A stretch of DNA of 64,000 nt from Inquilinus limosus DSM 16000 (GTDB taxonomy: Bacteria; Pseudomonadota; Alphaproteobacteria; DSM-16000; Inquilinaceae), in assembly GCF_000423185.1 (NCBI RefSeq), contig NZ_AUHM01000009.1, forward strand, positions 1 to 64,000, read 5' to 3'. This document shows, one piece after another, positions 16,936 to 27,075 of this stretch (position 1 is its first letter; the number at the start of each line of letters is the position of its first letter). The notes under the pieces are model-generated. The model saw only the letters and a list, made by a program, of their open reading frames with translations. It was not told the DNA's origin and searched no databases. The position numbers and the translations under genes were made by a program.

Positions 16936-18240
16936 ATGCAGCCCCTCGACACCATGATGACAGACGACCTCCGTGCCTTCCGGCGTCAGGCGGGGGACCG
17001 GCACGCCGCCTTCCGCGCCCGCGGGCTGAAGCTGGACAGCAGCCGGGGCAATCCGTCGCCGGAGCAGCTCGATCTCTCGAATGCGCTGCTGTCCCTGCCC
17101 GGACCGGACGGATTCCGGTCGGCGGAGGGCAGCGACGGACGCAACTATCCCGGCGACATGCGCGGACTGCCGGAGGCGCGGGCCCTGTTCGCACCGATGC
17201 TGGGCGCCCCGGCCGAGCAGGTGCTGGTCGGTGGGAATTCCAGCCTGCGGCTGATGCACGACCTGATCGTCTTCGCCCTGCTGCACGGCCTACCGGACGG
17301 CGAGAAGCCCTGGGCCGCACAGGCCCCGGTCACCTTCCTGTGCCCGGTTCCCGGCTACGACCGGCATTTCGCGATCTGCGAAAGCTTCGGCATCCGCATG
17401 GTCCCGGTGCCGCTGACCGGGCACGGGCCGGACATGGACGTCGTCGAGCGGCTGGCGGCCGAGGACCCGTCGGTCAAGGGCATGTGGTGCGTGCCGAAAT
17501 ACAGCAACCCGACGGCCGAGACCTATTCGCCGGAGACGGTGGAGAGGCTGGCGGCGATGCGCACCGCGGCCTCCGACTTCCGGCTGTTCTGGGACAACGC
17601 CTATGCCGTGCACCATCTGACCGAACGGCCGCATGCGCTGGCGAACATCCTGGAGGCCTGCGCCCGGCATGGGCACGGCAACCGGCCCTTCGTCTTCGGC
17701 TCGACCTCGAAGATCACCTTCGCCGGCGGCGGCCTGGCGCTGTTCGCGAGCTCGGCCGCCAACATGGACTGGACGCGGAGGCATCTGGGCCGCCAGTCGA
17801 TCGGCCCGGACAAGGTGAACCAGCTGCGCCATGTCCGGCTGCTGCGCGACGACGCCGGCATCGCCGCGCATATGGAGCGGCACCGGCAGATCATCGCACC
17901 GAAGTTCCAGCGCGTGCAGGCGGTGTTCGCCGAGCTTCTCGGCGGCGCCGGCGTGGCCCGCTGGAGCGAGCCCGAGGGCGGCTACTTCATCAGCCTCGAC
18001 GTGCGCCGCGGCTGCGCCAAGCGGGCCGTGGCCCTGGCGCAGGAGGCCGGGGTGACGATGGTGCCGGCGGGCGCGACCTTCCCCTATGGCCGCGACCCGG
18101 ACGACCGCAACATCCGCATCGCCCCGACCTTCCCGTCGATCGAGAATGTCGGCCTGGCGGCGGAAGGCGTGGCGCTGTCGGTGCTGGTGGCAGCCAGCGA
18201 GGCGATTCTGGCCGAACGCGAGGCCGGCGGCGGCCACTGA
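16936..18240 (+). CDS. class I/II PLP-dependent aminotransferase (aspartate aminotransferase-like)
   Basis: A 434-residue PLP enzyme of the MocR-like/aspartate aminotransferase group (pfam12897 type). The PLP lysine is Lys259 in FGSTSKITFAGGG. Other landmarks are SSRGNPSPEQLDLS, GRNYPGDMRGLPEARALFA, GGNSSLRLMHD, CVPKYSNPTAETYS and WDNAYAVHHL. There is no N-terminal GntR domain, so it is an enzyme and not a regulator. ATG 16936 is chosen because GGAGA precedes it and the sequence before it is not conserved-looking. It is divergent from the sigma operon, with 228 bases between starts. The amino donor is probably aspartate, but this is not certain. Confidence 0.85.
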   Translation: MQPLDTMMTDDLRAFRRQAGDRHAAFRARGLKLDSSRGNPSPEQLDLSNALLSLPGPDGFRSAEGSDGRNYPGDMRGLPEARALFAPMLGAPAEQVLVGGNSSLRLMHDLIVFALLHGLPDGEKPWAAQAPVTFLCPVPGYDRHFAICESFGIRMVPVPLTGHGPDMDVVERLAAEDPSVKGMWCVPKYSNPTAETYSPETVERLAAMRTAASDFRLFWDNAYAVHHLTERPHALANILEACARHGHGNRPFVFGSTSKITFAGGGLALFASSAANMDWTRRHLGRQSIGPDKVNQLRHVRLLRDDAGIAAHMERHRQIIAPKFQRVQAVFAELLGGAGVARWSEPEGGYFISLDVRRGCAKRAVALAQEAGVTMVPAGATFPYGRDPDDRNIRIAPTFPSIENVGLAAEGVALSVLVAASEAILAEREAGGGH

Positions 18241-18264
18241 CGAGGGGCCTCATGCCCCCTTCCC

Positions 18265-19188
18265 TCACGATCGAGCGTTCGGCCGGGGCTGGATCCTGCC
18301 GAACTCCTCGACGATGAAGTCGATGAAGGCGCGGACCTTCGGGACGAGGTACCGCCTGGACGGGTAGATGGCGTAGACCGGGGTCTCGACCGTCGACCAG
18401 CCGTCCAGAACCGCGGAGAGGGTCCCGCGGGCGAGATCGTCGGCCACGTAGTGGCGGGGCACGAGGCTGAGGCCGAAACCGGCGAGCAGCGCGTCGCGCA
18501 CGGCGATGCTCGACGTGACCTTGTACCGGCCGTCGACCGGCACCCGGACGGACCGCCCGTCCCTTCGGAACTCCCAGTCGCCGGCGTGGCCGGAGAGGGT
18601 GAACTGGATGCACTCGTGCCGGCCGAGGTCATCCGGCTCCCGGGGAACACCCCGGCGGCGAAAATAGTCCGGCGCCCCGCAGACGACGTGCTCGATCGTG
18701 AAGATCCGCCGCGCCACCAGGCTCGACTCCTCCAGACTGTCGCTGCCCCGGATCGCGACGTCGTACCCCTCCTTCACGATGTCGACCCGGCGGTCGTCCA
18801 GGTTCAGGTCGAGCGAGAGCTCCGGATATCTCGCCAGGAAGGCCGGGATCGCCGGCGACAGGGTGAGGAGCGTGAAGGAGACGGGAGCGGCCACGCGCAG
18901 CAGCCCGCCCGGCTTGTTCTGCAACGCGCTGAGCGACCGGTCGGCGTCCTCGATATCGTCGAGGATGCGGCGGATCTGCTGGTAGTAGATCGACCCGGCC
19001 TCGGTCAGGCTCATCCGGCGCGTGGTCCGATTCAGAAGCCGCGCCTGGACGTGCCGCTCCAGCTCGCCGATGTTCTTGCTGATCGCGGCCGGGGAGAGCT
19101 GCAGGGCCTTGGCGGCCCGGGCGAAGCTCTCCAGCTCCACCACCTTCCGGAACACCCGAAGCGCGACCATGTGGTCCATAGCATTCAC
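18265..19188 (-). CDS. LysR-family regulator
   Basis: A 307-residue LysR-type regulator. The winged helix-turn-helix is at about 4-62 (FRKVVELESFARAAKALQLSPAAISKNIGELERHVQARLLNRTTRRMSLTEAG), followed by a periplasmic-binding-like effector domain (RRVDIVKEGYDVAIRG, WEFRRDGRSVRVPVDGRY). It resembles the DsdC/AaeR-like group that controls adjacent transport or oxidoreductase genes. GTG 19188 is the first start; ATG 19179 is equally possible. It is divergent from an EamA transporter and probably controls it, with an inverted repeat in the shared gap. Confidence 0.9.
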   Translation of the reverse strand: MNAMDHMVALRVFRKVVELESFARAAKALQLSPAAISKNIGELERHVQARLLNRTTRRMSLTEAGSIYYQQIRRILDDIEDADRSLSALQNKPGGLLRVAAPVSFTLLTLSPAIPAFLARYPELSLDLNLDDRRVDIVKEGYDVAIRGSDSLEESSLVARRIFTIEHVVCGAPDYFRRRGVPREPDDLGRHECIQFTLSGHAGDWEFRRDGRSVRVPVDGRYKVTSSIAVRDALLAGFGLSLVPRHYVADDLARGTLSAVLDGWSTVETPVYAIYPSRRYLVPKVRAFIDFIVEEFGRIQPRPNARS

Positions 19189-19191
19189 TCT

Positions 19192-19212
19192 TGGTAGCGA
19201 GTGTCGCCACTA
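19192..19212. promoter_or_regulatory. candidate LysR operator
   Basis: Arms TGGTAGCGA (19192-19200) and TCGCCACTA (19204-19212) form an imperfect inverted repeat with 7 of 9 pairs matching, just ahead of the lysR start in the divergent lysR/EamA gap. The spacing fits a LysR autoregulatory site. Pattern only. Confidence 0.4.
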
Positions 19213-19295
19213 TTCCAGTCATTATCTCGCACGGGTGAAGTTAGTACGCTATCGGCGACGAGAGGCCGTGGGCCTCCCATTCGCGTGAGACATCC

Positions 19296-20189
19296 GTGAC
19301 CATCATCCCTATTGCCCAGAAGGACGCGACAGCGAATGCCGGCCAGGCGGCGGCGATCCTGACGACCGCCATCGCGCCGGCCATCTGGGGCAGCACCTAT
19401 TACGTCACCACCGCGTTCCTGCCGCACGGCTACCCGCTGACGGTCGCGATGCTGCGCGCCCTGCCCGCCGGGCTGCTGCTGCTCGCCTTCGTCCGGACCT
19501 TGCCGACCGGCATCTGGTGGGGCCGCTCCTTCATTCTCGGCGCCCTCAACTTCTCGTTCTTCTGGGCCATGCTGTTCGTCTCGGCCTACCGCCTGCCGGG
19601 CGGGGTCGCGGCCACGGTCGGGGCAATCCAACCGCTGATCGTGATCGCGCTGGCGCGCCTGGTGCTCGGCAGGGCGGTGCGGCCGCTCGCCGTCGCGGCC
19701 GGCATCGCCGGCGTGATCGGCATCGCGCTTCTGGTGCTGACGCCGAAGGCGGCGCTGGACCCGATCGGCATCGCGGCCGGCATCGCCGGCGCGGCCTCGA
19801 TGGCCTGCGGCACGGTGCTGACACGCCACTGGCGGCCGCCCGTCGGCAACCTGACCTTCACCGCGTGGCAGCTGACGGCCGGCGGCATCCTGCTGGTCCC
19901 GGCGGCGCTGTGGCTCGAGCCGTCCCTGCCTGCCCTGACCATAGCCAATGTGCTCGGCATGGCCTGGCTCGGCCTGATCGGGGCCGCGCTGACCTACATT
20001 CTTTGGTTCCGCGGACTGGCGCGAATCGAGCCGAGCGCGGCCGCCTCGCTCGGCTTCCTCAGCCCTCTGGTCGCGACGCTGCTGGGCTGGCTGCTGCTGG
20101 ACCAGAGCCTGACGCCGCTGCAACTGGGCGGCTTCGTCCTGGTGGTCGCCAGCGTCTGGCTCAGCCAGCGGGCCGCCATGGCCCCCTAG
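19296..20189 (+). CDS. EamA-family (DMT) transporter
   Basis: A 297-residue inner-membrane protein with ten predicted helices in two EamA repeats. Landmarks are AIAPAIWGSTYYVTTAFLP in helix 1, LPGGVAATVGAIQPLIVIALA at the end of the first repeat, and EPSAAASLGFLSPLVATLLGWLLLDQ in the second. Members export amino acids, metabolites or drugs; this one resembles the YedA/RhaT-like exporters but its substrate is not readable. The start is GTG 19296. The divergent LysR gene is the likely regulator. Its stop overlaps that of the convergent carbonic anhydrase gene by 4 bases. Confidence 0.87.
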   Translation: MTIIPIAQKDATANAGQAAAILTTAIAPAIWGSTYYVTTAFLPHGYPLTVAMLRALPAGLLLLAFVRTLPTGIWWGRSFILGALNFSFFWAMLFVSAYRLPGGVAATVGAIQPLIVIALARLVLGRAVRPLAVAAGIAGVIGIALLVLTPKAALDPIGIAAGIAGAASMACGTVLTRHWRPPVGNLTFTAWQLTAGGILLVPAALWLEPSLPALTIANVLGMAWLGLIGAALTYILWFRGLARIEPSAAASLGFLSPLVATLLGWLLLDQSLTPLQLGGFVLVVASVWLSQRAAMAP

Positions 20190-20857
20190 GGGCAGCGGAT
20201 CGCCGACAGCCCGCCGCGCCCCTCCTCCGCCACCGGCTCGAACTCGCCGGTCTCCGGGTTGCGCACCAGCAGGCGGCCGGAGGCGACGCCGAAATAGGCA
20301 CCGTGCAGCTTCAGCTTGCCGCGCTCGACCAGGGTCGCGACGCACGGAAAGGTCATCAGGTTCTGCAGGCTCAGCTCGACCGAGGCGAATTCCAGCCGGC
20401 GCAGATAGTCGTCGCCGTCCTCCGGCCTGCGGGGGCCGAGGCTCTCCGCCGCCGGGGCGATCTGCGACATCCAGCGGCCGATGAAGTCGCCGGGCGACAG
20501 CGGCTCCTGCTCGTCGGCGAAGGCGCGGATGCCGCCGCAATGGGCATGGCCCAGCACCACGATGTGCTTCACGCGGAGCGCCTGGACCCCGAATTCCAGC
20601 GCCGCGCTGGTGCCGTGCTGGAACTCCCGGTCCGGCTCGTAGCGCGGCACGATATTGGCGACGTTGCGCACCACCAGCAGCTCGCCGGGCGCAGCATCGA
20701 AGATGACCTCCGGCGACACCCGCGAATCGACGCAGCCGACGATCATGATCTCCGGGCGCTGGCCCTTCTCCGCCAGCATCTCGTAGCGGCTGCGCTCGGC
20801 GGCGAACCGGCCGCTGAGAAAGGCGCGATAGCCTTCGGTAAGCCGTTCGGGAAACAT
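20186..20857 (-). CDS. beta-carbonic anhydrase
   Basis: A 223-residue beta-class carbonic anhydrase interconverting CO2 and bicarbonate. Zinc ligands are Cys42 (in GCVDSRV, with the Asp44/Arg46 dyad), His104 and Cys107 (GHAHCGG). ATG 20857 gives the typical start FPERLTEGYRAFLSGRF; the open frame extends 20 codons further but those residues do not look conserved. The C terminus carries LLVRNPETGEFEPV, usual for proteobacterial enzymes. It stands alone and supplies bicarbonate for carboxylation reactions. Confidence 0.94.
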   Translation of the reverse strand: MFPERLTEGYRAFLSGRFAAERSRYEMLAEKGQRPEIMIVGCVDSRVSPEVIFDAAPGELLVVRNVANIVPRYEPDREFQHGTSAALEFGVQALRVKHIVVLGHAHCGGIRAFADEQEPLSPGDFIGRWMSQIAPAAESLGPRRPEDGDDYLRRLEFASVELSLQNLMTFPCVATLVERGKLKLHGAYFGVASGRLLVRNPETGEFEPVAEEGRGGLSAIRCP

Positions 20858-21033
20858 CACCGCTCTCACATCAACATCGCCGCGACAACGAATGCGGCAG
20901 AGGTGTGGCAATAGCAAACGGAGCCGCCCGCGCCAATACCGGCCGCATCCGCGGATCGCGGTTGGATCGGCTTCGGGTCTGCTCTAAGCAGGATGGGCCA
21001 TTGTTCACGGGGTGAGATCACGGTGCGGATGGA

Positions 21034-22068
<1,035 letters not shown>

Positions 22069-22097
22069 AACCTAGCGGCTTGACGGCGCGAACTCAT

Positions 22098-22158
22098 ATA
22101 TGCTGGAGCAAATGCGTCTTGGTTGCAGCTGATATGCAGCTAATGCGTCTTGGTCGCA
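22098..22158. repeat. imperfect tandem repeat in the fbpC-fbpA gap
   Basis: Two units in direct orientation: ATATGC, then AGC, then AATGCGTCTTGGT and GCA, starting at 22098 and 22132. The first has three extra bases (TGG), giving a 34-base offset at the left and 31 at the right. The second unit overlaps an inverted repeat AGCTG-ATATG-CAGCT (22127-22141). Placement 38 bases before fbpA suggests a pair of regulator sites, possibly iron-responsive. Confidence 0.6.
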
Positions 22159-22195
22159 TCCAGTCCGACCAGGCGATAGAAGGGGGTTCCGCATC

Positions 22196-23221
22196 ATGAA
22201 GGACGTTTCCATGTTCCGGCTCGCGCTCCTGACCGGCATTGCCGCCGTGATCGGCGGCGCCGGTGCCGCCGCAGCCGAGGTGAACATCTACACGACGCGG
22301 GAGCCGGGGCTGATCCAGCCGCTGCTCGACGCCTACACCGCCAAGAGCGGCGTCAAGGTGAACACCGTGTTCCTCAAGGACGGCCTCGCCGAGCGCGTCG
22401 CGGCGGAAGGGACCAGCTCGCCCGCCGACCTGCTGATGGCGGTCGATGCCGGCAACCTGGCCGATCTGGTGGAGAAGGGCGTCACCCAGCCGATCGAGTC
22501 GAGCGACCTGACCGCCGCGGTGCCCGCCCCCCTGCGCGATCCCGGCAACCACTGGGTCGCCCTGTCGGTGCGCGCCCGCGTGCTCTACGCCGACAAGGAC
22601 CTCGACCTGACCGCCTTCAACTACGAGGACCTGGCCGACCCGAAGTGGAAGGGCAAGGTCTGCATCCGCTCCGGCCAGCACCCTTACAACACCGCGCTCT
22701 TCGCCGACTACATCGCGCATTACGGCGTCGAGAAGACGGAAGCCTGGCTGACGGGGGTCAAGGCCAACCTGGCCCGCAAGGCCGGGGGCGGCGACCGCGA
22801 CGTGGCCAAAGACATCCTCGGCGGCATCTGCGACATCGGCATCGCCAACTCCTACTATGTCGGGCTGATGCGCTCCGGCAAGGGCGGCGAGGAGCAGGTC
22901 GCCTGGGGCAATGCGATCAAGGTGATCCTGCCGACCTTCAAGGACGGCGGCACCCAGGTCAACATCAGCGGCGCTGCGCTCGCCAAGAACTCGCCGAACA
23001 AGGCCGAGGCGGTGAAGCTGTTGGAGTATCTGGTGTCCGACGAGGCCCAGAAGATCTACGCCCAGGCCAATTTCGAGTATCCGGTGAAGGCCGGCGCCGA
23101 GGCCGATCCGATCATCGCGTCCTTCGGCGAGCTGAAGGTCGACTCCATCCCGCTGACGGAGATCGTCAAGCACCGCAAGCAGGCGAGCGAGCTGGCCGAG
23201 AAGGTCGGCTTCGACAGCTGA
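22196..23221 (+). CDS. fbpA: ferric-iron ABC transporter substrate-binding protein
   Basis: A 341-residue periplasmic binding protein of the FbpA/FutA family. Residues 1-27 form a signal peptide (FRLALLTGIAAVIGGAGAAAA) and the mature part starts near AEVNIYTTREP. The paired iron-binding tyrosines are Tyr220 and Tyr221 (IANSYYVGLM), followed by NISGAALAKNSPNKAEAVKLLEYLVS typical of the family. It delivers Fe3+ to the FbpB/FbpC complex. It is followed by a perfect hairpin and then fbpB. The importer plus the exporter mbfA 11 kb away gives this window both directions of iron flux. Confidence 0.9.
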   Translation: MKDVSMFRLALLTGIAAVIGGAGAAAAEVNIYTTREPGLIQPLLDAYTAKSGVKVNTVFLKDGLAERVAAEGTSSPADLLMAVDAGNLADLVEKGVTQPIESSDLTAAVPAPLRDPGNHWVALSVRARVLYADKDLDLTAFNYEDLADPKWKGKVCIRSGQHPYNTALFADYIAHYGVEKTEAWLTGVKANLARKAGGGDRDVAKDILGGICDIGIANSYYVGLMRSGKGGEEQVAWGNAIKVILPTFKDGGTQVNISGAALAKNSPNKAEAVKLLEYLVSDEAQKIYAQANFEYPVKAGAEADPIIASFGELKVDSIPLTEIVKHRKQASELAEKVGFDS

Positions 23222-23226
23222 TGCAG

Positions 23227-23258
23227 GATCCGGGCGCGGGCGAACCCGCGCCCGGATC
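23227..23258 (+). promoter_or_regulatory. perfect hairpin between fbpA and fbpB
   Basis: GATCCGGGCGCGGG and CCCGCGCCCGGATC form a 14-base perfect stem around a CGAA loop, occupying almost the whole 43-base gap. There is no T-run. Such intercistronic structures after a binding-protein gene usually stabilise its upstream mRNA or attenuate the permease. Confidence 0.7.
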
Positions 23259-23264
23259 ACTCCG

Positions 23265-24944
23265 ATGGTATCGCAAATCGTCCTGCGCCAGCCCCCCGCC
23301 CCAGCCATCGACCGGCGCCACCCCGGGCGGCGCTGGCTGTCGGCGGCTGCCGTCATCGGCGGGCTCGCCGCCATGCCGGTCCTCGCCCTGGCCTGGGAGG
23401 CGCTGCAGGGGTCAGGCGGGCTCTGGTCGCATCTCTTCGCCCATGTGCTGCCGCCGGCCCTCGGCCAGACGGTGACGCTCCTGCTCGGCGTCGGCATTCT
23501 CGTCACCGTGATCGGCACCTCGACCGCCTGGCTGGTCACGGCCTACGACTTCCCGGGCCGCCGGCAGCTCGAATGGGCGCTGCTGCTGCCGCTGGCGGTG
23601 CCGACCTACATCATCGCCTACGCCTATCTCGACATTCTCCACCCGCTCGGCGTGGTGCAGGGGGCGATCCGGGCGATCCTGGGCTATTCCAGCCCGCGCG
23701 AGTTCCGCCTGCCCGACATCCGGTCGATGGCCGGCTGCATCGTGCTGCTGGGCTTCGTGCTGTACCCCTATGTCTACATCACCACCCGGGCGATGTTCCT
23801 GACCCAGGCGGCCAATCTGGTCGAGGCCTCGCGCACGCTCGGCACCCGGCGCGGCCAGGTGTTCCGGCGGGTGGCCCTGCCGCTGGCGCGGCCCGCCATC
23901 GCGGTCGGCGTCAGCCTGGCGCTGATGGAGGCACTGAACGATGTCGGCGCGTCCGAGTTCCTGGGGGTCCGCACGCTGACCATCTCGGTCTACACGACCT
24001 GGGTGACGCGCTCCGACCTGCCCGGCGCGGCGCAGATCGCGCTCGCCATGCTCGTGCTGGTGATCGCCCTGGTGATGATCGAGCGCTGGGCGCGCCGCCG
24101 GCAGCGCTACTGGACGGCGGCCCAGCGCACGCGCAGCTTCACCCCGCACCGGCTCGCTCCCCTGCCCGGCCTCGCCGCCTTCGGCCTCGGCCTGGTTCCG
24201 ATCCTGATCGGCTTCGCCGCCCCGGCGCTCTACCTCGCGGTCGAGGCCTGGAAGCGGTTCCGCTTCAACGGGGTCTCCGACCGGCTCCTGTCCGAGGCGC
24301 TCAACACCGTGGCCCTGTCGGCGGTCGCGACGATCGCGGTGCTGCTGTTCGGTGTGATCGTCGCCTATACGGCGCGGTCCCGGCCAGGCCGCGTGGCGGC
24401 GGCGCTGCAGCGTCTCGCCACCGTGGGCTACGCCATGCCGGGCACGGTGATCGCCATCGGCATCCTGGTCCCGGTCGCCGCCCTCGACCAGGTGATCGAC
24501 CGGACCGCTGCCGCGTGGCTCGGCATGTCCACGGGGCTGCTGCTGATCGGGTCCGGTGCGGCGCTGATCTACGCCTACGTGGCGCGGTTCCTGGCGATCT
24601 CCACCGGCGCGGTCGAGGCCGGTTTCAGCCGCATCCCGCGATCCTTCGACCATGCCGCGCGCAGCCTGGGGCAGACCGTGACCGGGACCTTCCGGCACGT
24701 GCATCTGCCGCTGTCCAAGGCCGCGCTCGCGGCGGCCGGCCTTCTGGTGTTCGTCGACTGCATGAAGGAGCTGCCGGCGACGCTGCTGCTCCGCCCCCTC
24801 AATGTCGAGACGCTGGCGACGCATCTCTATGGCGAGGCGGCACGCGGGACCTATGAGGAGGCGGCGATCGCCGCCCTCGCGATCGTCGTGGTCGGGATCC
24901 TGCCGGTCGTCCTGCTGGCGCGGATCGGCCGGCCGAGCACGTAG
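23265..24944 (+). CDS. fbpB: ferric-iron ABC transporter permease
   Basis: A 559-residue permease with two fused BPD_transp_1 domains, about six helices each, as in FbpB/FutB. The EAA loops are visible as LVEASRTLGTRRGQVFRRVALPLARPAI in the first half and EAGFSRIPRSFDHAARSLGQTVTGTFRHVHLPLSKAAL in the second. The N terminus has a short cytoplasmic Pro/Ala-rich stretch. The ATG at 23265 follows the hairpin by 6 bases, so the hairpin could also affect its ribosome binding. It is convergent with the RACE-type activator gene, 10 bases apart. Confidence 0.9.
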   Translation: MVSQIVLRQPPAPAIDRRHPGRRWLSAAAVIGGLAAMPVLALAWEALQGSGGLWSHLFAHVLPPALGQTVTLLLGVGILVTVIGTSTAWLVTAYDFPGRRQLEWALLLPLAVPTYIIAYAYLDILHPLGVVQGAIRAILGYSSPREFRLPDIRSMAGCIVLLGFVLYPYVYITTRAMFLTQAANLVEASRTLGTRRGQVFRRVALPLARPAIAVGVSLALMEALNDVGASEFLGVRTLTISVYTTWVTRSDLPGAAQIALAMLVLVIALVMIERWARRRQRYWTAAQRTRSFTPHRLAPLPGLAAFGLGLVPILIGFAAPALYLAVEAWKRFRFNGVSDRLLSEALNTVALSAVATIAVLLFGVIVAYTARSRPGRVAAALQRLATVGYAMPGTVIAIGILVPVAALDQVIDRTAAAWLGMSTGLLLIGSGAALIYAYVARFLAISTGAVEAGFSRIPRSFDHAARSLGQTVTGTFRHVHLPLSKAALAAAGLLVFVDCMKELPATLLLRPLNVETLATHLYGEAARGTYEEAAIAALAIVVVGILPVVLLARIGRPST

Positions 24945-24954
24945 CGCCTCCAGC

Positions 24955-27024
24955 TCAGCCGCGCCGACGCCGGCGCCGGCCTCCTTCAGCGTCGCCGCCC
25001 TCGATCACCTTCGGGGCCGGCAGGTCGACCACGGCGGCGAGGTTCGGAAAGGCGGCGGTCTTGTGCGGCAGCGCCATCGCCTCGACGAAGTGCTGCTGGA
25101 ACATCGGCTCGACCGCGGTCTCGATCTTCTCGACCCGGCGCACCACCTGCTCGATCTCGGCCCGCGCCGTGCGATTGACCAGCGCGATGCGAGCGCCGGT
25201 GCCCGCGGCGTTGCCGCCCGCGACCACCTTGGTCAGGTCGCAATCCGGGATCAGCCCCAGCACCATCGCGTATTTGACGTCGATATGGCTGCCGAAGGCG
25301 CCGGCCAGGGTGATGCGGTCGACATGGTCGACGCCCAGCTTGTCCATCAGCAGGCGCACGCCGGCATAAAGTGCCGCCTTGGCCAGCTGGATGGCGCGGA
25401 CGTCGTTCTGGGTGACCCGCAGCTCGCGCTCGCCATCGCGGTGCAGGACGTAGCTGAAGGTGCGGCCGTCGGCGACGATACGGTCGCTGCGCGCCGCCAT
25501 GCTGCCGTCGATCACCCCGTCCTGCGTGATGACGCCGGCCAGGAACAGCTCGGCCAGCACCTCGATGATGCCGGAGCCGCAGATGCCGGTGACGCCGGTT
25601 CGCCGCACCTTCTGGGCGAAGCCCTCCTCGTCCGACCACAGCTCGCAGCCGATGACGCGGAAGCGCGGCTCCAGCGTGTCGCGGTCGATCCGCACCCGCT
25701 CGATCGCCCCCGGCGCGGCGCGCTGGCCCGACGAGATCTGCGCGCCCTCGAAGGCCGGTCCGGTGGGGCTGGAGCAGGCCAGGAGGCGGTCCTTGTTGCC
25801 CAGCACGATCTCGGCATTGGTGCCGACATCGACGATCAGCCGCAGGTCGTCCGACTTGTGCGGCTCCTCCGACAGGATCACGGCCGCGGTGTCGGCGCCG
25901 ACATGGCCGGCGATGCAGGGCAGCGCATAGACCCGGGCGTTGGGATGGACCTTCAGGTCGATCTCGGTGGCCCAGATGTTGATCGCCTGGTCGGTCGCCA
26001 GGGCGAAGGGCGCGCCGCCCAGCTCGATCGGGTCGATGCCCAGCACCAGGTGATGCATGATCGGGTTGCCGACCAGCGTCACCTCCAGCACGTCCTCGAC
26101 CTCCAGCCCCGCCTGGGCGGTGACCCGGCCGGCCAGCTCGTTCAGCGCGCCGCGCACCGCCTCGGTCAGCGCCTTGTCGCCGCCCGGGTTCATCATGATG
26201 TAGCTGACCCGGCTCATCAGATCCTCCCCGAAGCGGATCTGCGGGTTCATGGCGCCGCCGGAGGCGACGACCTCGCCGGTCTCGATGTCGCAGAGATGGC
26301 AGGCGATGGTGGTGGAGCCGACGTCGTAGGCCAAGCCGTAGATCTTGTCGCGGAAGCCGGGCCAGACGGCGAGAAGGCGCTTCACCCGCTGCTCGCGGAC
26401 CGCCACGGTGCAGGTCCAGCCGCCTTCCCGAAGGGCCTTCTGCAGCCGCTGCACCACCCGCAGGTCGCAGTCGAGACCGGTGATGCCCCACTGCTCGGCC
26501 AGCGCCTCCTCCAGCCGACGCAGGTCGCCGGAAGGGTCATGCATGTCGGGCTCACGCACCTCGACATAGTAGAGCTTGACCGGCGGATCGACCTCGATGA
26601 CGCGGTGCTCGGCATCCTTGCGGACGACCTGCTTGTGCACCTGGCTCTCGGGCGGCACGTCGACGACGAGATCGCCTTGGATCAGGGTCTGGCAGGACAG
26701 GCGCCGTCCCGGCTTCAGCGCGCGCTTCTCGGCATAGCGCAGCTCCGCCGCCCCGACCTCCGAGGCATGGGCGGGCCGGGATTCGATGCCGTGCTTGGCG
26801 AATTGGCCGTCGCCGATCTCGACCTGGCAGCGGCCGCAGATCGACCGACCGCCGCAGACGCTGTCGACATCGACGCCCAGCGACCGCGCCGCCTGCAGCA
26901 GCGGCGTGCCCAGCGGAAAGCGGCCGCGCCGGCCGGACGGGGTGAAGACGACCAGTGCCGTCTCCACGGTCTCGTGGTTGGGCGTTCCTGGGCCGGCGGG
27001 CTGTCCGGCATCGATCATGTTCAT
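24955..27024 (-). CDS. corrinoid reductive activator (RACE/RamA-type, ASKHA domain, 2Fe-2S)
   Basis: A 689-residue protein with an N-terminal plant-type 2Fe-2S ferredoxin domain (Cys57, Cys63, Cys66, Cys111) and a large ASKHA/DUF4445 domain (YDVGSTTIACHLCDIETGEVV, VDVGTNAEIVLGN, GICGSGIIEVLAEL, LAGAFGSHIDV). Such proteins reduce accidentally oxidised Co(II) corrinoid proteins to active Co(I) using ATP. ATG 27024 is chosen over an upstream TTG. The C terminus is a run of six arginines (GGRRRRRRG), resembling the tails of the pterin and bmt-like proteins. Last gene of the corrinoid operon. Confidence 0.9.
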   Translation of the reverse strand: MNMIDAGQPAGPGTPNHETVETALVVFTPSGRRGRFPLGTPLLQAARSLGVDVDSVCGGRSICGRCQVEIGDGQFAKHGIESRPAHASEVGAAELRYAEKRALKPGRRLSCQTLIQGDLVVDVPPESQVHKQVVRKDAEHRVIEVDPPVKLYYVEVREPDMHDPSGDLRRLEEALAEQWGITGLDCDLRVVQRLQKALREGGWTCTVAVREQRVKRLLAVWPGFRDKIYGLAYDVGSTTIACHLCDIETGEVVASGGAMNPQIRFGEDLMSRVSYIMMNPGGDKALTEAVRGALNELAGRVTAQAGLEVEDVLEVTLVGNPIMHHLVLGIDPIELGGAPFALATDQAINIWATEIDLKVHPNARVYALPCIAGHVGADTAAVILSEEPHKSDDLRLIVDVGTNAEIVLGNKDRLLACSSPTGPAFEGAQISSGQRAAPGAIERVRIDRDTLEPRFRVIGCELWSDEEGFAQKVRRTGVTGICGSGIIEVLAELFLAGVITQDGVIDGSMAARSDRIVADGRTFSYVLHRDGERELRVTQNDVRAIQLAKAALYAGVRLLMDKLGVDHVDRITLAGAFGSHIDVKYAMVLGLIPDCDLTKVVAGGNAAGTGARIALVNRTARAEIEQVVRRVEKIETAVEPMFQQHFVEAMALPHKTAAFPNLAAVVDLPAPKVIEGGDAEGGRRRRRRG

Positions 27025-27075
27025 CGCCAAACCGTCACCCTCGCGGCGTCCCGGCCGAGACCCCGCACCGTCACA

